Source: RGZA01 sp041917755 (GTDB lineage: Bacteria; Pseudomonadota; Alphaproteobacteria; UBA9219; RGZA01). Taken from it: 64,000 nt of DNA. Of this stretch, positions 8,851 through 17,515 are shown piece by piece; the stretch's first letter is position 1; each line of letters opens with the position of its first letter. The DNA is taken from the NCBI GenBank assembly GCA_041917755.1, contig JAYRWY010000004.1, positions 62,001 to 126,000 on the forward strand, in the 5' to 3' direction. Under the pieces are notes generated by a model. That model was given only the letters and a program-made list of their open reading frames with translations, did not search any database and was not told the DNA's origin. The position numbers and the translations under genes are program-made.

Positions 8851-9699
8851 ATGCTGACTATTTCAATTCCCAGTGTCGACATCATTCGCCATTTTATCGA
8901 TTTATCGAAGCACTATCTCTCAACGCTTCCCCCCGATACATCCTTCGGCGGAGAGTATCAGCACCTACGTATGCTGGCTGATCAACTGGATATCAAACAA
9001 GGTTACATCGTCGATGTTGCCGCAAGCGACGGGATAGACCAATCCTGCACCTTGGGTTTTTTTAAAGACCCAAACTGGGCAGGCCTTGCTGTCGAGATGG
9101 AACCCCTTAAATTCTCACGGCTCGCTTTCCTGCACATCAATTTTCCAAATGCAAAACTAGCCCGTAGTCGTATTACCCCACTGAATATCAGTGCGCTACT
9201 GCAAGGGTTCGAGGTTCCATCTGACTTCTCCATTTTAAATCTGGATATTGATTCATATGATCTGGATGTTGTGGATGCGATGCTAAAATCCGGGTTTAAG
9301 CCCAAAATTATTTCGATGGAGATAAACGAAAAAATTCCTCCTCCGCTTTATTTCAACGTAAATTTTACCCCAACCCATGTATGGCAGACCGACCATTTCT
9401 TTGGCTGTTCTTTAACTGCCGCCGCAAAGGTTGTGCGCAGTCATGGATATATTCTGGAATCCCTGCAATATAACAACGCTGTATTTGTGCGTGCTGACTT
9501 GGCTAAAGGGAAATTTGAAGACCAGCCAGTTGAAGCTGCTTACGATGCTGGTTATCGCAACAAGCCAGACCGGGCCAAATTATTCCCATGGAATGCCGAT
9601 ATGGATTGTCTGTTGGGCTATACCCCACAGCAAGCAATGGAATTTGTAACTGCCTATTATAAAAAATATGCAGGGAAATATACCCTGCATATTGGTTAG
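8851..9699 (+). CDS. FkbM-like protein with Rossmann methyltransferase features
   Basis: 282 residues. The segment YIVDVAASDGIDQSCTLGFF resembles motif I of FkbM-type methyltransferases, and ILNLDIDSYDLDVVDAML with IISMEINEKIPPP matches the later strands of that fold. FkbM-family enzymes O-methylate sugars or natural products, but several members are divergent and uncharacterised. The start is two bases after the response-regulator stop, implying cotranscription. Its last codons overlap the predicted secA terminator on the other strand. Substrate unknown; I am moderately sure of the fold and not of activity. Confidence 0.6.
   Translation: MLTISIPSVDIIRHFIDLSKHYLSTLPPDTSFGGEYQHLRMLADQLDIKQGYIVDVAASDGIDQSCTLGFFKDPNWAGLAVEMEPLKFSRLAFLHINFPNAKLARSRITPLNISALLQGFEVPSDFSILNLDIDSYDLDVVDAMLKSGFKPKIISMEINEKIPPPLYFNVNFTPTHVWQTDHFFGCSLTAAAKVVRSHGYILESLQYNNAVFVRADLAKGKFEDQPVEAAYDAGYRNKPDRAKLFPWNADMDCLLGYTPQQAMEFVTAYYKKYAGKYTLHIG
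9661..9692 (-). terminator. secA terminator lying inside the 3' end of the convergent gene
   Basis: ATATGCAGGG (9666-9675) and CCCTGCATAT (9683-9692) form a perfect 10-bp stem with a 7-base loop. Read on the minus strand, the stem is followed by TTTTTT (9661-9666, overlapping the stem by one base), a proper intrinsic terminator 25 bases after the secA stop. It is built from codons near the C-terminus of the FkbM-like plus-strand gene. Confidence 0.7.
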
Positions 9700-9716
9700 G
9701 CATATACGTTAACCGG

Positions 9717-12458
9717 TTACTCCAGCGAACCGTGGCAATGCTTGAACTTCTTGCCTGAACCACATGGGCACGGGGAATTGCGTTGTACTTTGCCCCATGT
9801 AGCAGGATTCTTTGCATCAAAGCCAGTGGCGGCCACTACTTGTGGGCTTTGCCCATAGGATTTAGGCGCTGCCGAACGGCGCACCATGCCTTCTGGCAGG
9901 TCATCCGCATCAGGCTCGTCCCCGTGACTTTCAATCAGTTGCTGCCCACGGCGTTGAGCAAGAACTTCTTCCTCGGTTGGCGCACGCTGCGTATCCGCAA
10001 GTAGTTTTGATGTTGCATCCACGCGCAATTGATCAAGCATGGAGCTGAATAAATCAAACGCTTCGCGTCCATATTCATTTAGTGGGTCGCGTTGACCATA
10101 GGCACGCAGGCCAATACCGCTGCGCAAATGATCAAGCGCAAGTAAGTGGTCTTTCCAGACCTGATCCAGCGTTGAAAGCAAAATAAGCTTTTCAACTTGA
10201 TGCAGCATATTGTCATCAAGGCCTTTAACTTTATCGGCATATTTTTCATCGGCTGCTTTTTTCAGACGATTTACAAATTCGCCTTCGGCAATACCATCTT
10301 CCTTACCCCAAGTTTCAATGGGTAAATCAAGGTGCAGAACGGTTTTTACCCGTTCTGTTAAATCTGCCAATGCCCATTGTTCAGGATAGGAATGGGGCGG
10401 TACGGCAACATTTACCATATCCTCAATTACATCGTAACGCATGGCGGTGATGGTATCGGAAACATTAGAAGCCGTCATGATTTCACGGCGTTGTTCGTAA
10501 ATAACCTTGCGTTGATCGTTCATGATATTATCGAACTTCAACAGGTTCTTGCGAATATCAAAGTTACGCGCTTCAACTTTTTCCTGCGCTTTTAATAATG
10601 CGCGGCTAATCCAAGGATGCTCAATCGATTGACCATCACGCAGGCCAAGGCTTGCCAAAATGGCATCCATTCTGTCTGCACCATAGATGCGCAATAGATC
10701 ATCTTGCAATGACAGGAAGAAGCTGGATGTGCCCGGATCTCCCTGACGGCCAGAACGACCACGCAGCTGGTTATCAATACGGCGGGATTCATGACGCTCA
10801 GTACCAATGACGTATAGACCGCCGGCTTTGCGTACAATATCGCGGGCTTCTTCAACTTCCTTACGGATTGCCGCCGTTTTTGCCTCGCGCTCTGCTGCGT
10901 CCTGAATCATCGCTGCTTCCTGTGCAATCCGCATATCAAGATTGCCGCCAAGCTGAATATCCGTACCACGGCCTGCCATATTGGTAGCAATGGTCACCGC
11001 ACCGGGGCGACCGGCTTGTGCAATAATATACGCTTCTTGTTCGTGATAACGCGCATTCAACACGTGGTGAGGAATTTTACGTTTCTTGAGAAGCTCTGCT
11101 AATAGCTCTGATTTTTCAATCGATACAGTGCCAACCAGAACCGGTTGTTGGCGCTTGCGGCATTCTTCAATTACATCGATGATAGCGTTGTATTTTTCAT
11201 TGGCAGTGCGGAATACCACATCGTCATGATCAATACGTTGCACGGGCACGTTGGTGGGCATGTCAACAACGGACAGACTATAAATTTCTTCAAATTCTGC
11301 CGCTTCGGTTAATGCTGTACCTGTCATGCCAGACAGTTTTGGATAAAGACGGAAATAGTTTTGATAGGTAATGCTGGCCAAGGTTTGGTTTTCACGTTCA
11401 ATGGTCACGTGTTCTTTGGCTTCAAGTGCCTGATGTAAACCTTCGCCATAACGGCGTCCTTCCATCATACGGCCCGTAAACTCATCAATGATGATGAGTT
11501 TATCATTTTTGACAATGTAATCCACATCGCGGGTGAACAGCGTATGCGCACGAAGCGCTTGCTGAATATGGTGCAACGTATTGACGTTCGAGCTGTCATA
11601 TAAGCCGCCGGGATTAAGCATACCGGCATCCGACAGCCAGCTTTCCATATCCACCATACCGGTTTCAGTCAGGTTAACCGTGCGTGACTTTTCGTCTTTT
11701 TCATAATCTTCAGGGCGCAAATTTTTGACGATGATTTCATCAATGCGGCGATACAACTCAGATGAATCTTCGGCAGGACCCGAAATAATCAACGGGGTGC
11801 GCGCTTCATCAATTAAAATACTATCGACTTCGTCGACAATGGCGTAATTGAATGGACGCTGCACCAGATCGGAAGCGCGGAATTTCATATTATCGCGCAG
11901 ATAATCAAAGCCGAATTCATGATTGGTGCCATAGGTGATATCGGCGGCATATGCTTCGCGGCGTTCATCTTCATTCAAGCCATGAACAATGCAGCCAACC
12001 TTTAAGCCCAGGAAACTGTGGATGCGCCCCATCCAGGAACTATCGCGCTGCGCCAAATAATCATTCACCGTAATAACGTGAACGCCTTTACCAGTAAGAG
12101 CATTCAAATAAGAGGGAAGGGTTGCGACCAATGTTTTACCTTCACCGGTTCGCATTTCTGAAATCTTGCCTTGATGCAAGACCATCCCGCCAAGTAACTG
12201 TACATCAAAGTGACGCTGGCCCAATGTTCGTTTGGCGGCTTCGCGCACTACTGCAAAGGCATCTGGCAATAAACGATCCAGTTTTTCGCCATCTGCCAAA
12301 CGCTTGCGGAATACGTCAGTCTGAGCGCGTAGCTCGCTATCCGACATCTCGGAATATTTTTTCTCGAGTGAATTGATGACGCCAACAATCGGGCGTAAAT
12401 TCTTCAGAAAACGTTCGTTGGCAGTGCCAAAGATATTACGGGTAAGTGCCGCAAGCAT
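9717..12458 (-). CDS. secA: Preprotein translocase ATPase SecA
   Basis: 913 residues from the ATG at 12458. That start gives the family N-terminus (MLAALTRNIFGTANERFLKN) and is preceded by GAGG at ten bases; the frame stays open 99 bases further upstream but that stretch does not look like SecA. Visible are Walker A (MRTGEGKTLVATLPSYLNAL), the DEAD-like box (VDEVDSILIDEARTP), preprotein cross-linking and helical wing/scaffold domains, and a C-terminal zinc site (NSPCPCGSGKKFKHCHG) that binds SecB. It drives Sec-dependent export through SecYEG. It is divergent from the parvulin gene, a common alphaproteobacterial arrangement. Confidence 0.98.
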   Translation of the reverse strand: MLAALTRNIFGTANERFLKNLRPIVGVINSLEKKYSEMSDSELRAQTDVFRKRLADGEKLDRLLPDAFAVVREAAKRTLGQRHFDVQLLGGMVLHQGKISEMRTGEGKTLVATLPSYLNALTGKGVHVITVNDYLAQRDSSWMGRIHSFLGLKVGCIVHGLNEDERREAYAADITYGTNHEFGFDYLRDNMKFRASDLVQRPFNYAIVDEVDSILIDEARTPLIISGPAEDSSELYRRIDEIIVKNLRPEDYEKDEKSRTVNLTETGMVDMESWLSDAGMLNPGGLYDSSNVNTLHHIQQALRAHTLFTRDVDYIVKNDKLIIIDEFTGRMMEGRRYGEGLHQALEAKEHVTIERENQTLASITYQNYFRLYPKLSGMTGTALTEAAEFEEIYSLSVVDMPTNVPVQRIDHDDVVFRTANEKYNAIIDVIEECRKRQQPVLVGTVSIEKSELLAELLKKRKIPHHVLNARYHEQEAYIIAQAGRPGAVTIATNMAGRGTDIQLGGNLDMRIAQEAAMIQDAAEREAKTAAIRKEVEEARDIVRKAGGLYVIGTERHESRRIDNQLRGRSGRQGDPGTSSFFLSLQDDLLRIYGADRMDAILASLGLRDGQSIEHPWISRALLKAQEKVEARNFDIRKNLLKFDNIMNDQRKVIYEQRREIMTASNVSDTITAMRYDVIEDMVNVAVPPHSYPEQWALADLTERVKTVLHLDLPIETWGKEDGIAEGEFVNRLKKAADEKYADKVKGLDDNMLHQVEKLILLSTLDQVWKDHLLALDHLRSGIGLRAYGQRDPLNEYGREAFDLFSSMLDQLRVDATSKLLADTQRAPTEEEVLAQRRGQQLIESHGDEPDADDLPEGMVRRSAAPKSYGQSPQVVAATGFDAKNPATWGKVQRNSPCPCGSGKKFKHCHGSLE

Positions 12459-12791
12459 TTTACAATAAACCTCAAAAGAGTAAGCCTGACCTTGTACATC
12501 ATATAGGTCGGCAAGTATAAGTATTAAGGCGGGCAAATTAGCCGAAACTTTGACCATTTGCCAACAACAAGCTTATTTGGCGTTCGAGCCGCCGCACCAA
12601 GCCATTCATATCTTTGCCATTATTGGTGGATATCAGTGTGATTTATGAAGGACTTGCAGGGGTGGGGTCCATCAGCTAGAGAATTAAAGCCCAGATAGCC
12701 AACGATTCACGACTGATTTTACCCCCTCCAAACCGGTCTAAAACCGATATTTCACCCGTTAAGCCTAACCCAACTAAGAAAGGAACGTTCA
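12459..12791. other. Divergent intergenic region between secA and the parvulin gene
   Basis: 333 bases without a supported gene; the first 99 are in frame with secA but probably leader. The region must hold the promoters of both genes. I see Shine-Dalgarno sequences at each end (GAGG for secA, AAAGGAA for the parvulin gene at about 12779-12785) but no convincing -35/-10 pair and no strong hairpin. A SecM-like arrest leader was considered and not found. Confidence 0.6.
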
Positions 12792-13682
12792 ATGTTCAAC
12801 CCTAAAAAAGCACTGCCAAAAGGATTAATCGTCAGTGTTTTGTTGTCGGCATTTATTGCGCCATTCCCAGCCATCGCTGAAGATGATGTGGTGCTTGCGC
12901 GGGTGAATGGTGCGGAAATCCATAAAAGCGATGTCATGCGCGAACTCGCGGCACTGCCTCCGCAATTGCAACAGATACCAGTTGAACAAATTTACCCTCA
13001 GCTGCTTGACCGCATGATTGATGCCAAATTGCTTCTGGCTGAAGGCTATGCAGGCAAGGTCAACGAAACTGCAGAGTTCAAGGAACGTGCAAAGCGCGCC
13101 GAAGAACGCATCATCACCGATTTAACCCTTCGTGAAAAAATCAAGCCGATGGTCACGGATGACAAGATCAAATCGCTTTATGATGAAATCGTGAAGAAGA
13201 GCCCGGTTGAAGAAGAAGTCAAAGCGCGCCACATCCTGGTAAAAACCGAAAAAGAAGCCAAAGACGTTATCGAGCTTTTGAACAAGGGCGGCGACTTCAG
13301 CAAGCTTGCAGCTGAAAAATCAACCGATACCGCTTCTGCTAAAGAAGGTGGCGATTTGGGTTATTTTACTAAAAAGACAATGGTGCCAGCCTTTGCTGAT
13401 GCAGCCTTTGCTTTGAAAAGCGGTGAATATACCAAGACCCCGGTAAAGAGCGAATTCGGCTACCATGTGATCAAGGTAGAAGATAAACGCAAGGCAGAAC
13501 CCATCAAGCTGGAAAAGGTGAAGGCGCAACTTGAAGCCAAGTTGTCGGACACCATGGCCAATGATTATGTCGAAGGCATCAAGAAGAAAGCAAAAATTGA
13601 ACGCTTTGGTCTTGATGGCAAGCCAATGGTAGAGCCAAAGGCTGAAACAGCACCAGAACCAAAGAAAGAAGAAAAGAAATAA
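12792..13682 (+). CDS. Periplasmic parvulin-type peptidyl-prolyl cis-trans isomerase
   Basis: 296 residues. A signal peptide (about 1-30, cleavage near FPAIA-ED) is followed by an N-terminal chaperone region (SurA_N-like, about 35-125) and one rotamase domain (about 145-235) with hallmark segments KARHILVKTEKEA, GGDLGYFTKKTMVPAFADAA and KSEFGYHVIKVED. The tail is Lys/Glu/Pro rich. It should assist folding of exported proteins, which fits its position divergent from secA. A good SD (AAAGGAA) lies before the ATG and a terminator follows the stop. It is similar in design to PrsA/PpiC family members; SurA has two rotamase domains and is therefore less likely. Confidence 0.92.
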   Translation: MFNPKKALPKGLIVSVLLSAFIAPFPAIAEDDVVLARVNGAEIHKSDVMRELAALPPQLQQIPVEQIYPQLLDRMIDAKLLLAEGYAGKVNETAEFKERAKRAEERIITDLTLREKIKPMVTDDKIKSLYDEIVKKSPVEEEVKARHILVKTEKEAKDVIELLNKGGDFSKLAAEKSTDTASAKEGGDLGYFTKKTMVPAFADAAFALKSGEYTKTPVKSEFGYHVIKVEDKRKAEPIKLEKVKAQLEAKLSDTMANDYVEGIKKKAKIERFGLDGKPMVEPKAETAPEPKKEEKK

Positions 13683-13707
13683 GTTTCTTTTCATATGATA
13701 CGATTGA

Positions 13708-13736
13708 CATCCCCGCAATTGCGGGGATGTTTTTTT
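13708..13736 (+). terminator. Terminator between the parvulin gene and argJ
   Basis: ACATCCCCGCAA (13708-13719) and TTGCGGGGATGT (13720-13731) form a perfect palindrome followed by a run of T to 13736. The stem would close over a few unpaired central bases. It lies 25 bases after the parvulin stop and only 15 bases before the argJ start, so it may also attenuate readthrough into argJ. Confidence 0.88.
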
Positions 13737-13751
13737 AAGGAAGAAAAACCA

Positions 13752-14999
13752 ATGTCAAAGCATCCACGTTCTCCACTTGCTCCTAAAAAACCGGCAGCCT
13801 TAAAGCCGGTACGCGGCGTACAGCTCGCAACCTTGGCAACGGGCCTGAGATATGTGGGACGTGATGATTTGCTGTTGGCGGTGATGCCGGAAGGCACAAC
13901 GGTAGCCGGCATGTTCACGCAATCCACCACGGCGGCTGCACCTGTGGCATGGTGCCGCTTATTGCTCAAAGATAAAAAGGCGCGCGCATTATTGGTCAAT
14001 GCTGGTAATGCCAATGCTGCAACAGGCAAGGCGGGCATTGCCTTATTGGAAGAAAGCGTACGCGCAGTAGCTCTTGAAAATGGCTGCAACCCAGGCGAGG
14101 TATTTATTGCCTCCACGGGTATTATTGGCCGCCCACTGCCAAAACGTGCAATTGCCAATTTTGTTCCAGCGATTAGTAAAAAATTGAAACCAAAGACAGA
14201 TGCTGCTGCATGGGCCAAGGCATCGCGCGCGATTATGACAACCGATACCTTTGCCAAGCCAGTTAGCCGTACAATTAAAATTCAAGGCAAGAGCGTCACT
14301 ATTTCCGGTTTTGCAAAAGGCTCCGGCATGATTGCGCCGAACATGGCGACGATGCTTGGCTTTGTGTTCACTGATGCATCAGTAAGTGCGGGCGTGTTGC
14401 AAACGATTGTTAAGTCTACAACCGATAAAAGCTTTAACAGCATTACGGTCGATGGTGATACGTCGACCAATGATACGTTGTTGGTTTTTGCAACAGGCAA
14501 GGCTGGCCATGATCAAATCACCAAGCTGGAAAGCAAAGATGGCCGAGTATTTGCGGCTGCGTTGGAAGCGGTACTCATGGAACTTGCACAGTTGATCGTT
14601 CGTGATGGTGAAGGCGCACAAAAACTTATTACGATTGATGTCACAGGCGCTGCCAGTGATAAGGCCGCGCGCATTCACGCGCTAACCATTGCTAATTCGC
14701 CGTTGGTTAAAACTGCGATAGCAGGGGAAGATGCGAACTGGGGACGTATCCTTGGCGCGGCAGGCCGTAGCGGTGAACGCCTCAATCCATCAAAAGTCAA
14801 AGTATCCATCGGCGGTTACACCATTTGCAGAAATGGAGAACAGATTAAAGGCTATGATGAAACACCAGTTGCCAAATATATGAAGGGCCGTGACATCCAT
14901 ATCGTGCTTGATGTGGGTGTAGGCAAAGGCAAGGCGCGCGTGTGGACATGTGATTTGACCCATGGCTATATCGACATCAATGGCAGCTATCGAAGCTAA
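13752..14999 (+). CDS. argJ: Bifunctional ornithine acetyltransferase / N-acetylglutamate synthase ArgJ
   Basis: 415 residues from the ATG at 13752, chosen over an upstream in-frame ATG at 13695 because AAGG lies upstream and the terminator would otherwise be translated. The self-cleavage site is visible as NMATMLGF with Thr200 as the N-terminal nucleophile of the beta chain, and the oxyanion-hole residues lie in STGIIGRPLP (Thr122, Gly123). ArgJ transfers acetyl from N-acetylornithine to glutamate in the cyclic arginine pathway. Its stop touches the mutT start (TAAATG), so the two are translationally coupled. Confidence 0.96.
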   Translation: MSKHPRSPLAPKKPAALKPVRGVQLATLATGLRYVGRDDLLLAVMPEGTTVAGMFTQSTTAAAPVAWCRLLLKDKKARALLVNAGNANAATGKAGIALLEESVRAVALENGCNPGEVFIASTGIIGRPLPKRAIANFVPAISKKLKPKTDAAAWAKASRAIMTTDTFAKPVSRTIKIQGKSVTISGFAKGSGMIAPNMATMLGFVFTDASVSAGVLQTIVKSTTDKSFNSITVDGDTSTNDTLLVFATGKAGHDQITKLESKDGRVFAAALEAVLMELAQLIVRDGEGAQKLITIDVTGAASDKAARIHALTIANSPLVKTAIAGEDANWGRILGAAGRSGERLNPSKVKVSIGGYTICRNGEQIKGYDETPVAKYMKGRDIHIVLDVGVGKGKARVWTCDLTHGYIDINGSYRS

Positions 15000-15443
15000 A
15001 TGACAACCTGCATCGACGTCACATTGCCGCCACCACCCAAGCCAGCAAAGATTTTGCTGGTGGTGGCCGTTGCCTTGGTAGACGCTGATGGCCGCATATT
15101 GTTGGCGCAACGACCCGCAGGAAAAGAAATGGCAGGCTTGTGGGAATTTCCTGGCGGTAAAATCAAAGAATTTGAAACGCCGGAAATGGCGTTATGCCGC
15201 GAATTGCGCGAAGAGCTGAATATCGAAACATCGCCTGGCTGCCTATATCCGCTCAGCTTTGCCAGTCACGCTTATGAAGGCTTTCATTTGCTGATGCCGC
15301 TTTATATGTGCCGCGTGTGGCGCGGCACGCCTGAACCTAAAGAAGGCCAGAAATTAGTGTGGGCGCAGGTTAATCAGTTGTCCGATTATGAAATGCCGCC
15401 AGCAGATGTGCCATTGGTGGCAGCGTTGCGGGATAAGCTATAG
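15000..15443 (+). CDS. mutT: Nudix hydrolase MutT (8-oxo-dGTP diphosphatase)
   Basis: 147 residues. The Nudix box is intact (GGKIKEFETPEMALCRELRE followed by ELNIE, agreeing with GX5EX7REUXEEXGU apart from Leu for the final Gly). The N-terminal ILLAQRPAGKEMAGLWEFPG is typical of MutT, which removes 8-oxo-dGTP from the nucleotide pool. The order argJ-mutT after secA and the parvulin is conserved in alphaproteobacteria. The last 58 bases overlap the 3' end of the O-antigen ligase gene on the other strand. Confidence 0.92.
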   Translation: MTTCIDVTLPPPPKPAKILLVVAVALVDADGRILLAQRPAGKEMAGLWEFPGGKIKEFETPEMALCRELREELNIETSPGCLYPLSFASHAYEGFHLLMPLYMCRVWRGTPEPKEGQKLVWAQVNQLSDYEMPPADVPLVAALRDKL

Positions 15444-16618
15444 CTTAGTAGTGCTAGCATCACCGCCGTTACAATATGCCCAGATAGCCACCACGCTTGT
15501 AGTAATGAAAAAGTAGTGCTCAGCATCATCAAACTGCAAAACGACGCTGCGATGATATAAGGCTGCGCAATTTCATGTGCATTGTATACACGATAAGTGA
15601 GGATGAGTAATAATCCGCCCCACAGTAATGCGCCAATCATCCCGAAATCGAGCCAGATTTGCAGAAAAATATTATGGGGATGATGGCTGACCACTGAAAT
15701 TCCGGGTTGAAAAAATCCTTGCCCGTCTCCGGCGTCGGTAGCCAGTCCCTTCGAGGCATCAATGCCGTGACCAAAGACGGGTTCTTCCAGAATATGCTGG
15801 GAAGTAAAGGTCCAGATTTTGATGCGGGCAAGCGCTGAGTCAAACAATTGCCCCGTAATTTCCTGGGGTATTAATGGCAATAGCGTTGAAATCGGTACAA
15901 TAAAGAAGCATCCAAGCCCAATCATCAATACTAATGCCCAACGTGCCAATACCGCCTGATAGGTAGCAAAAAAGTAGACGGCAGTACCCACCAACATTGC
16001 CAAAAGGGAGGAGCGGTTAGTGAGGAAAAAGCTAAGCGCTAAAAACCCTAAAACCGATAACGCACTCAAAACTGGTTTGCCTTTGGTCTTTAGCCACAAT
16101 GCAACGGGCCAGATAGATAACGCGAATAACGCCGCCATTCGTTTGGAAACATTTTCATTTACTTGTGTGGCTGCATCCATATGCTCATACCAGCGGTGGA
16201 GCGGGTGATCATAAAACATTTCAATGCACAGCAATCCAAGCCCAATCACCCAGCCAATCATAAACAGGTTAGTAAGTGCATTGAGCGCAGGGGCTTTGAT
16301 GAAGGGCAGTGTAAGAAAAATAATCGCGCAACATACAGACAGATAAACAATATCAAATCCGGTATGCCATGCGCTGTCATTGGGGCTCCAGGCTGCGCTG
16401 GTAAAGCTATAAAGCACAGCAGCAGCCAATAATAATATGCCCTGTTTATTGATGGTTTTGATGATATCTGACCAATGTTTTTTAAACGATGGCAGCAGGA
16501 TAAGCGCGGAATAAATTACCAATGCCATCATGCCGCGCGGCATTAACGCCATAAGCGGCGCACATAGAAGGGCAGGAATACATAGAAGAAGCGTGGTGAT
16601 GGATAAATTTTTTATCAT
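15386..16618 (-). CDS. O-antigen ligase family (Wzy_C) membrane protein
   Basis: 410 residues with about ten to twelve hydrophobic segments. The signature of O-antigen ligase/polymerase proteins lies in the large periplasmic loop (HPHNIFLQIWLDFGMIGALL, about residues 310-329), preceded by a hydrophilic stretch with VFGHGIDASKG. WaaL-type enzymes attach O-antigen to lipid A-core at the periplasmic face; Wzy polymerases share the fold, so the exact reaction is open. The start overlaps the ruvX stop by four bases (ATGA), so it is cotranscribed with ruvX. The 3' end overlaps mutT by 58 bases. Confidence 0.85.
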   Translation of the reverse strand: MIKNLSITTLLLCIPALLCAPLMALMPRGMMALVIYSALILLPSFKKHWSDIIKTINKQGILLLAAAVLYSFTSAAWSPNDSAWHTGFDIVYLSVCCAIIFLTLPFIKAPALNALTNLFMIGWVIGLGLLCIEMFYDHPLHRWYEHMDAATQVNENVSKRMAALFALSIWPVALWLKTKGKPVLSALSVLGFLALSFFLTNRSSLLAMLVGTAVYFFATYQAVLARWALVLMIGLGCFFIVPISTLLPLIPQEITGQLFDSALARIKIWTFTSQHILEEPVFGHGIDASKGLATDAGDGQGFFQPGISVVSHHPHNIFLQIWLDFGMIGALLWGGLLLILTYRVYNAHEIAQPYIIAASFCSLMMLSTTFSLLQAWWLSGHIVTAVMLALLSYSLSRNAATNGTSAGGIS

Positions 16619-17100
16619 TTAGCTGTGTTATAGTTATCCAAGGCTGATTGTAAAATATGATGCGCCGCCAGCTTATCAATAATTTCATCGCGGCGTTTGT
16701 GGCCAAGCTCGGTTTGCTCGGTTAAAAAATCCTGCATGGTGCTGGTTGATAAACGTTCATCAAAAAAACTGATATGAGGCTCTGAAGTAAACTGGTCTTT
16801 GGCTTCTAAAATTTGTGCGGCAAAAGTTCTAACCTTTTTGGTGGTAGTGCTTTCGCTATCATCCATATTGAGGGGCAGGCCGATGACAAGGCCGCCGCAA
16901 TTCCGTTCCGCCATTAATGCGGCAAGTTTGGCAATATCGCTGCTGACCTTTTGGCGCTCAATTGTTAATAGGGGGGAGGATTGTTTAAATTCAGGGTCGC
17001 ACACCGCTACCCCAATTGTTTTGCTGCCTACATCAAGGCCAAGCAGACATTGGCCCTTTTTCAGGCGTTTTAGGAGGTGTGGCCACGGGTGGATAGACAT
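16615..17100 (-). CDS. ruvX: Holliday junction resolvase RuvX (YqgF)
   Basis: 161 residues with the RNase H-like YqgF fold: LLGLDVGSKTIGVAVCD at the start (first catalytic Asp), VIGLPLNMDDSES, FFDERLSTSTM (Glu of the acidic site) and the final RDEIIDKLAAHHILQ. The family is linked to 16S pre-rRNA 5' processing and proposed Holliday-junction resolution. It is divergent from gatC, a common alphaproteobacterial arrangement, and overlaps the O-antigen ligase start. Confidence 0.93.
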   Translation of the reverse strand: MSIHPWPHLLKRLKKGQCLLGLDVGSKTIGVAVCDPEFKQSSPLLTIERQKVSSDIAKLAALMAERNCGGLVIGLPLNMDDSESTTTKKVRTFAAQILEAKDQFTSEPHISFFDERLSTSTMQDFLTEQTELGHKRRDEIIDKLAAHHILQSALDNYNTAK

Positions 17101-17209
17101 ATGTCTTTCTTTACATATAAATGCTAAATGCTAAAACATAAAATACACAGATAACCGTTTCTTTTCTCTAAACTCGCCCATCAACTTAGCAACTGCACAA
17201 TTATACCTC

Positions 17210-17497
17210 ATGACGATTGATAAAAACACTGTTGCCCGCATCGCCTCGCTTGCCCGTATCCGCCTGACGGAAGACGAGCAAAACACCATGACCAAGGAAT
17301 TCCAAGGCATTTTATCCTGGGTTGACCAATTGCAAGAGGTCAACACTGATGATGTTCCGCCCTTGACCTCGGTGGTTGAAATAACCTTGCCACTTCGTGA
17401 CGACAAAGTAACCGATGGCGGTTATCCAGAAGATATTCTGGCCAATGCGCCCAAACAGGCGGCAGGCTTTTTTGTTGTTCCAAAAGTTGTCGAATAA
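17210..17497 (+). CDS. gatC: Asp-tRNA(Asn)/Glu-tRNA(Gln) amidotransferase subunit C
   Basis: 95 residues, the normal GatC length. It shows VARIASLARIRLTEDE at the N-terminus and the linker VDQLQEVNTDDVPPLTSVVE that wraps between GatA and GatB. GatC stabilises the complex. It is first of gatC-gatA-gatB, with gatA 18 bases downstream. Confidence 0.96.
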   Translation: MTIDKNTVARIASLARIRLTEDEQNTMTKEFQGILSWVDQLQEVNTDDVPPLTSVVEITLPLRDDKVTDGGYPEDILANAPKQAAGFFVVPKVVE

Positions 17498-17515
17498 TTT
17501 ATTCAGGAAATTGTA

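Noticed and set aside
12459..12557. A 33-residue N-terminal extension of SecA
   Set aside because: It has no similarity to the SecA N-terminus, and the internal ATG at 12458 has a good GAGG; the extension is leader sequence that happens to stay open.
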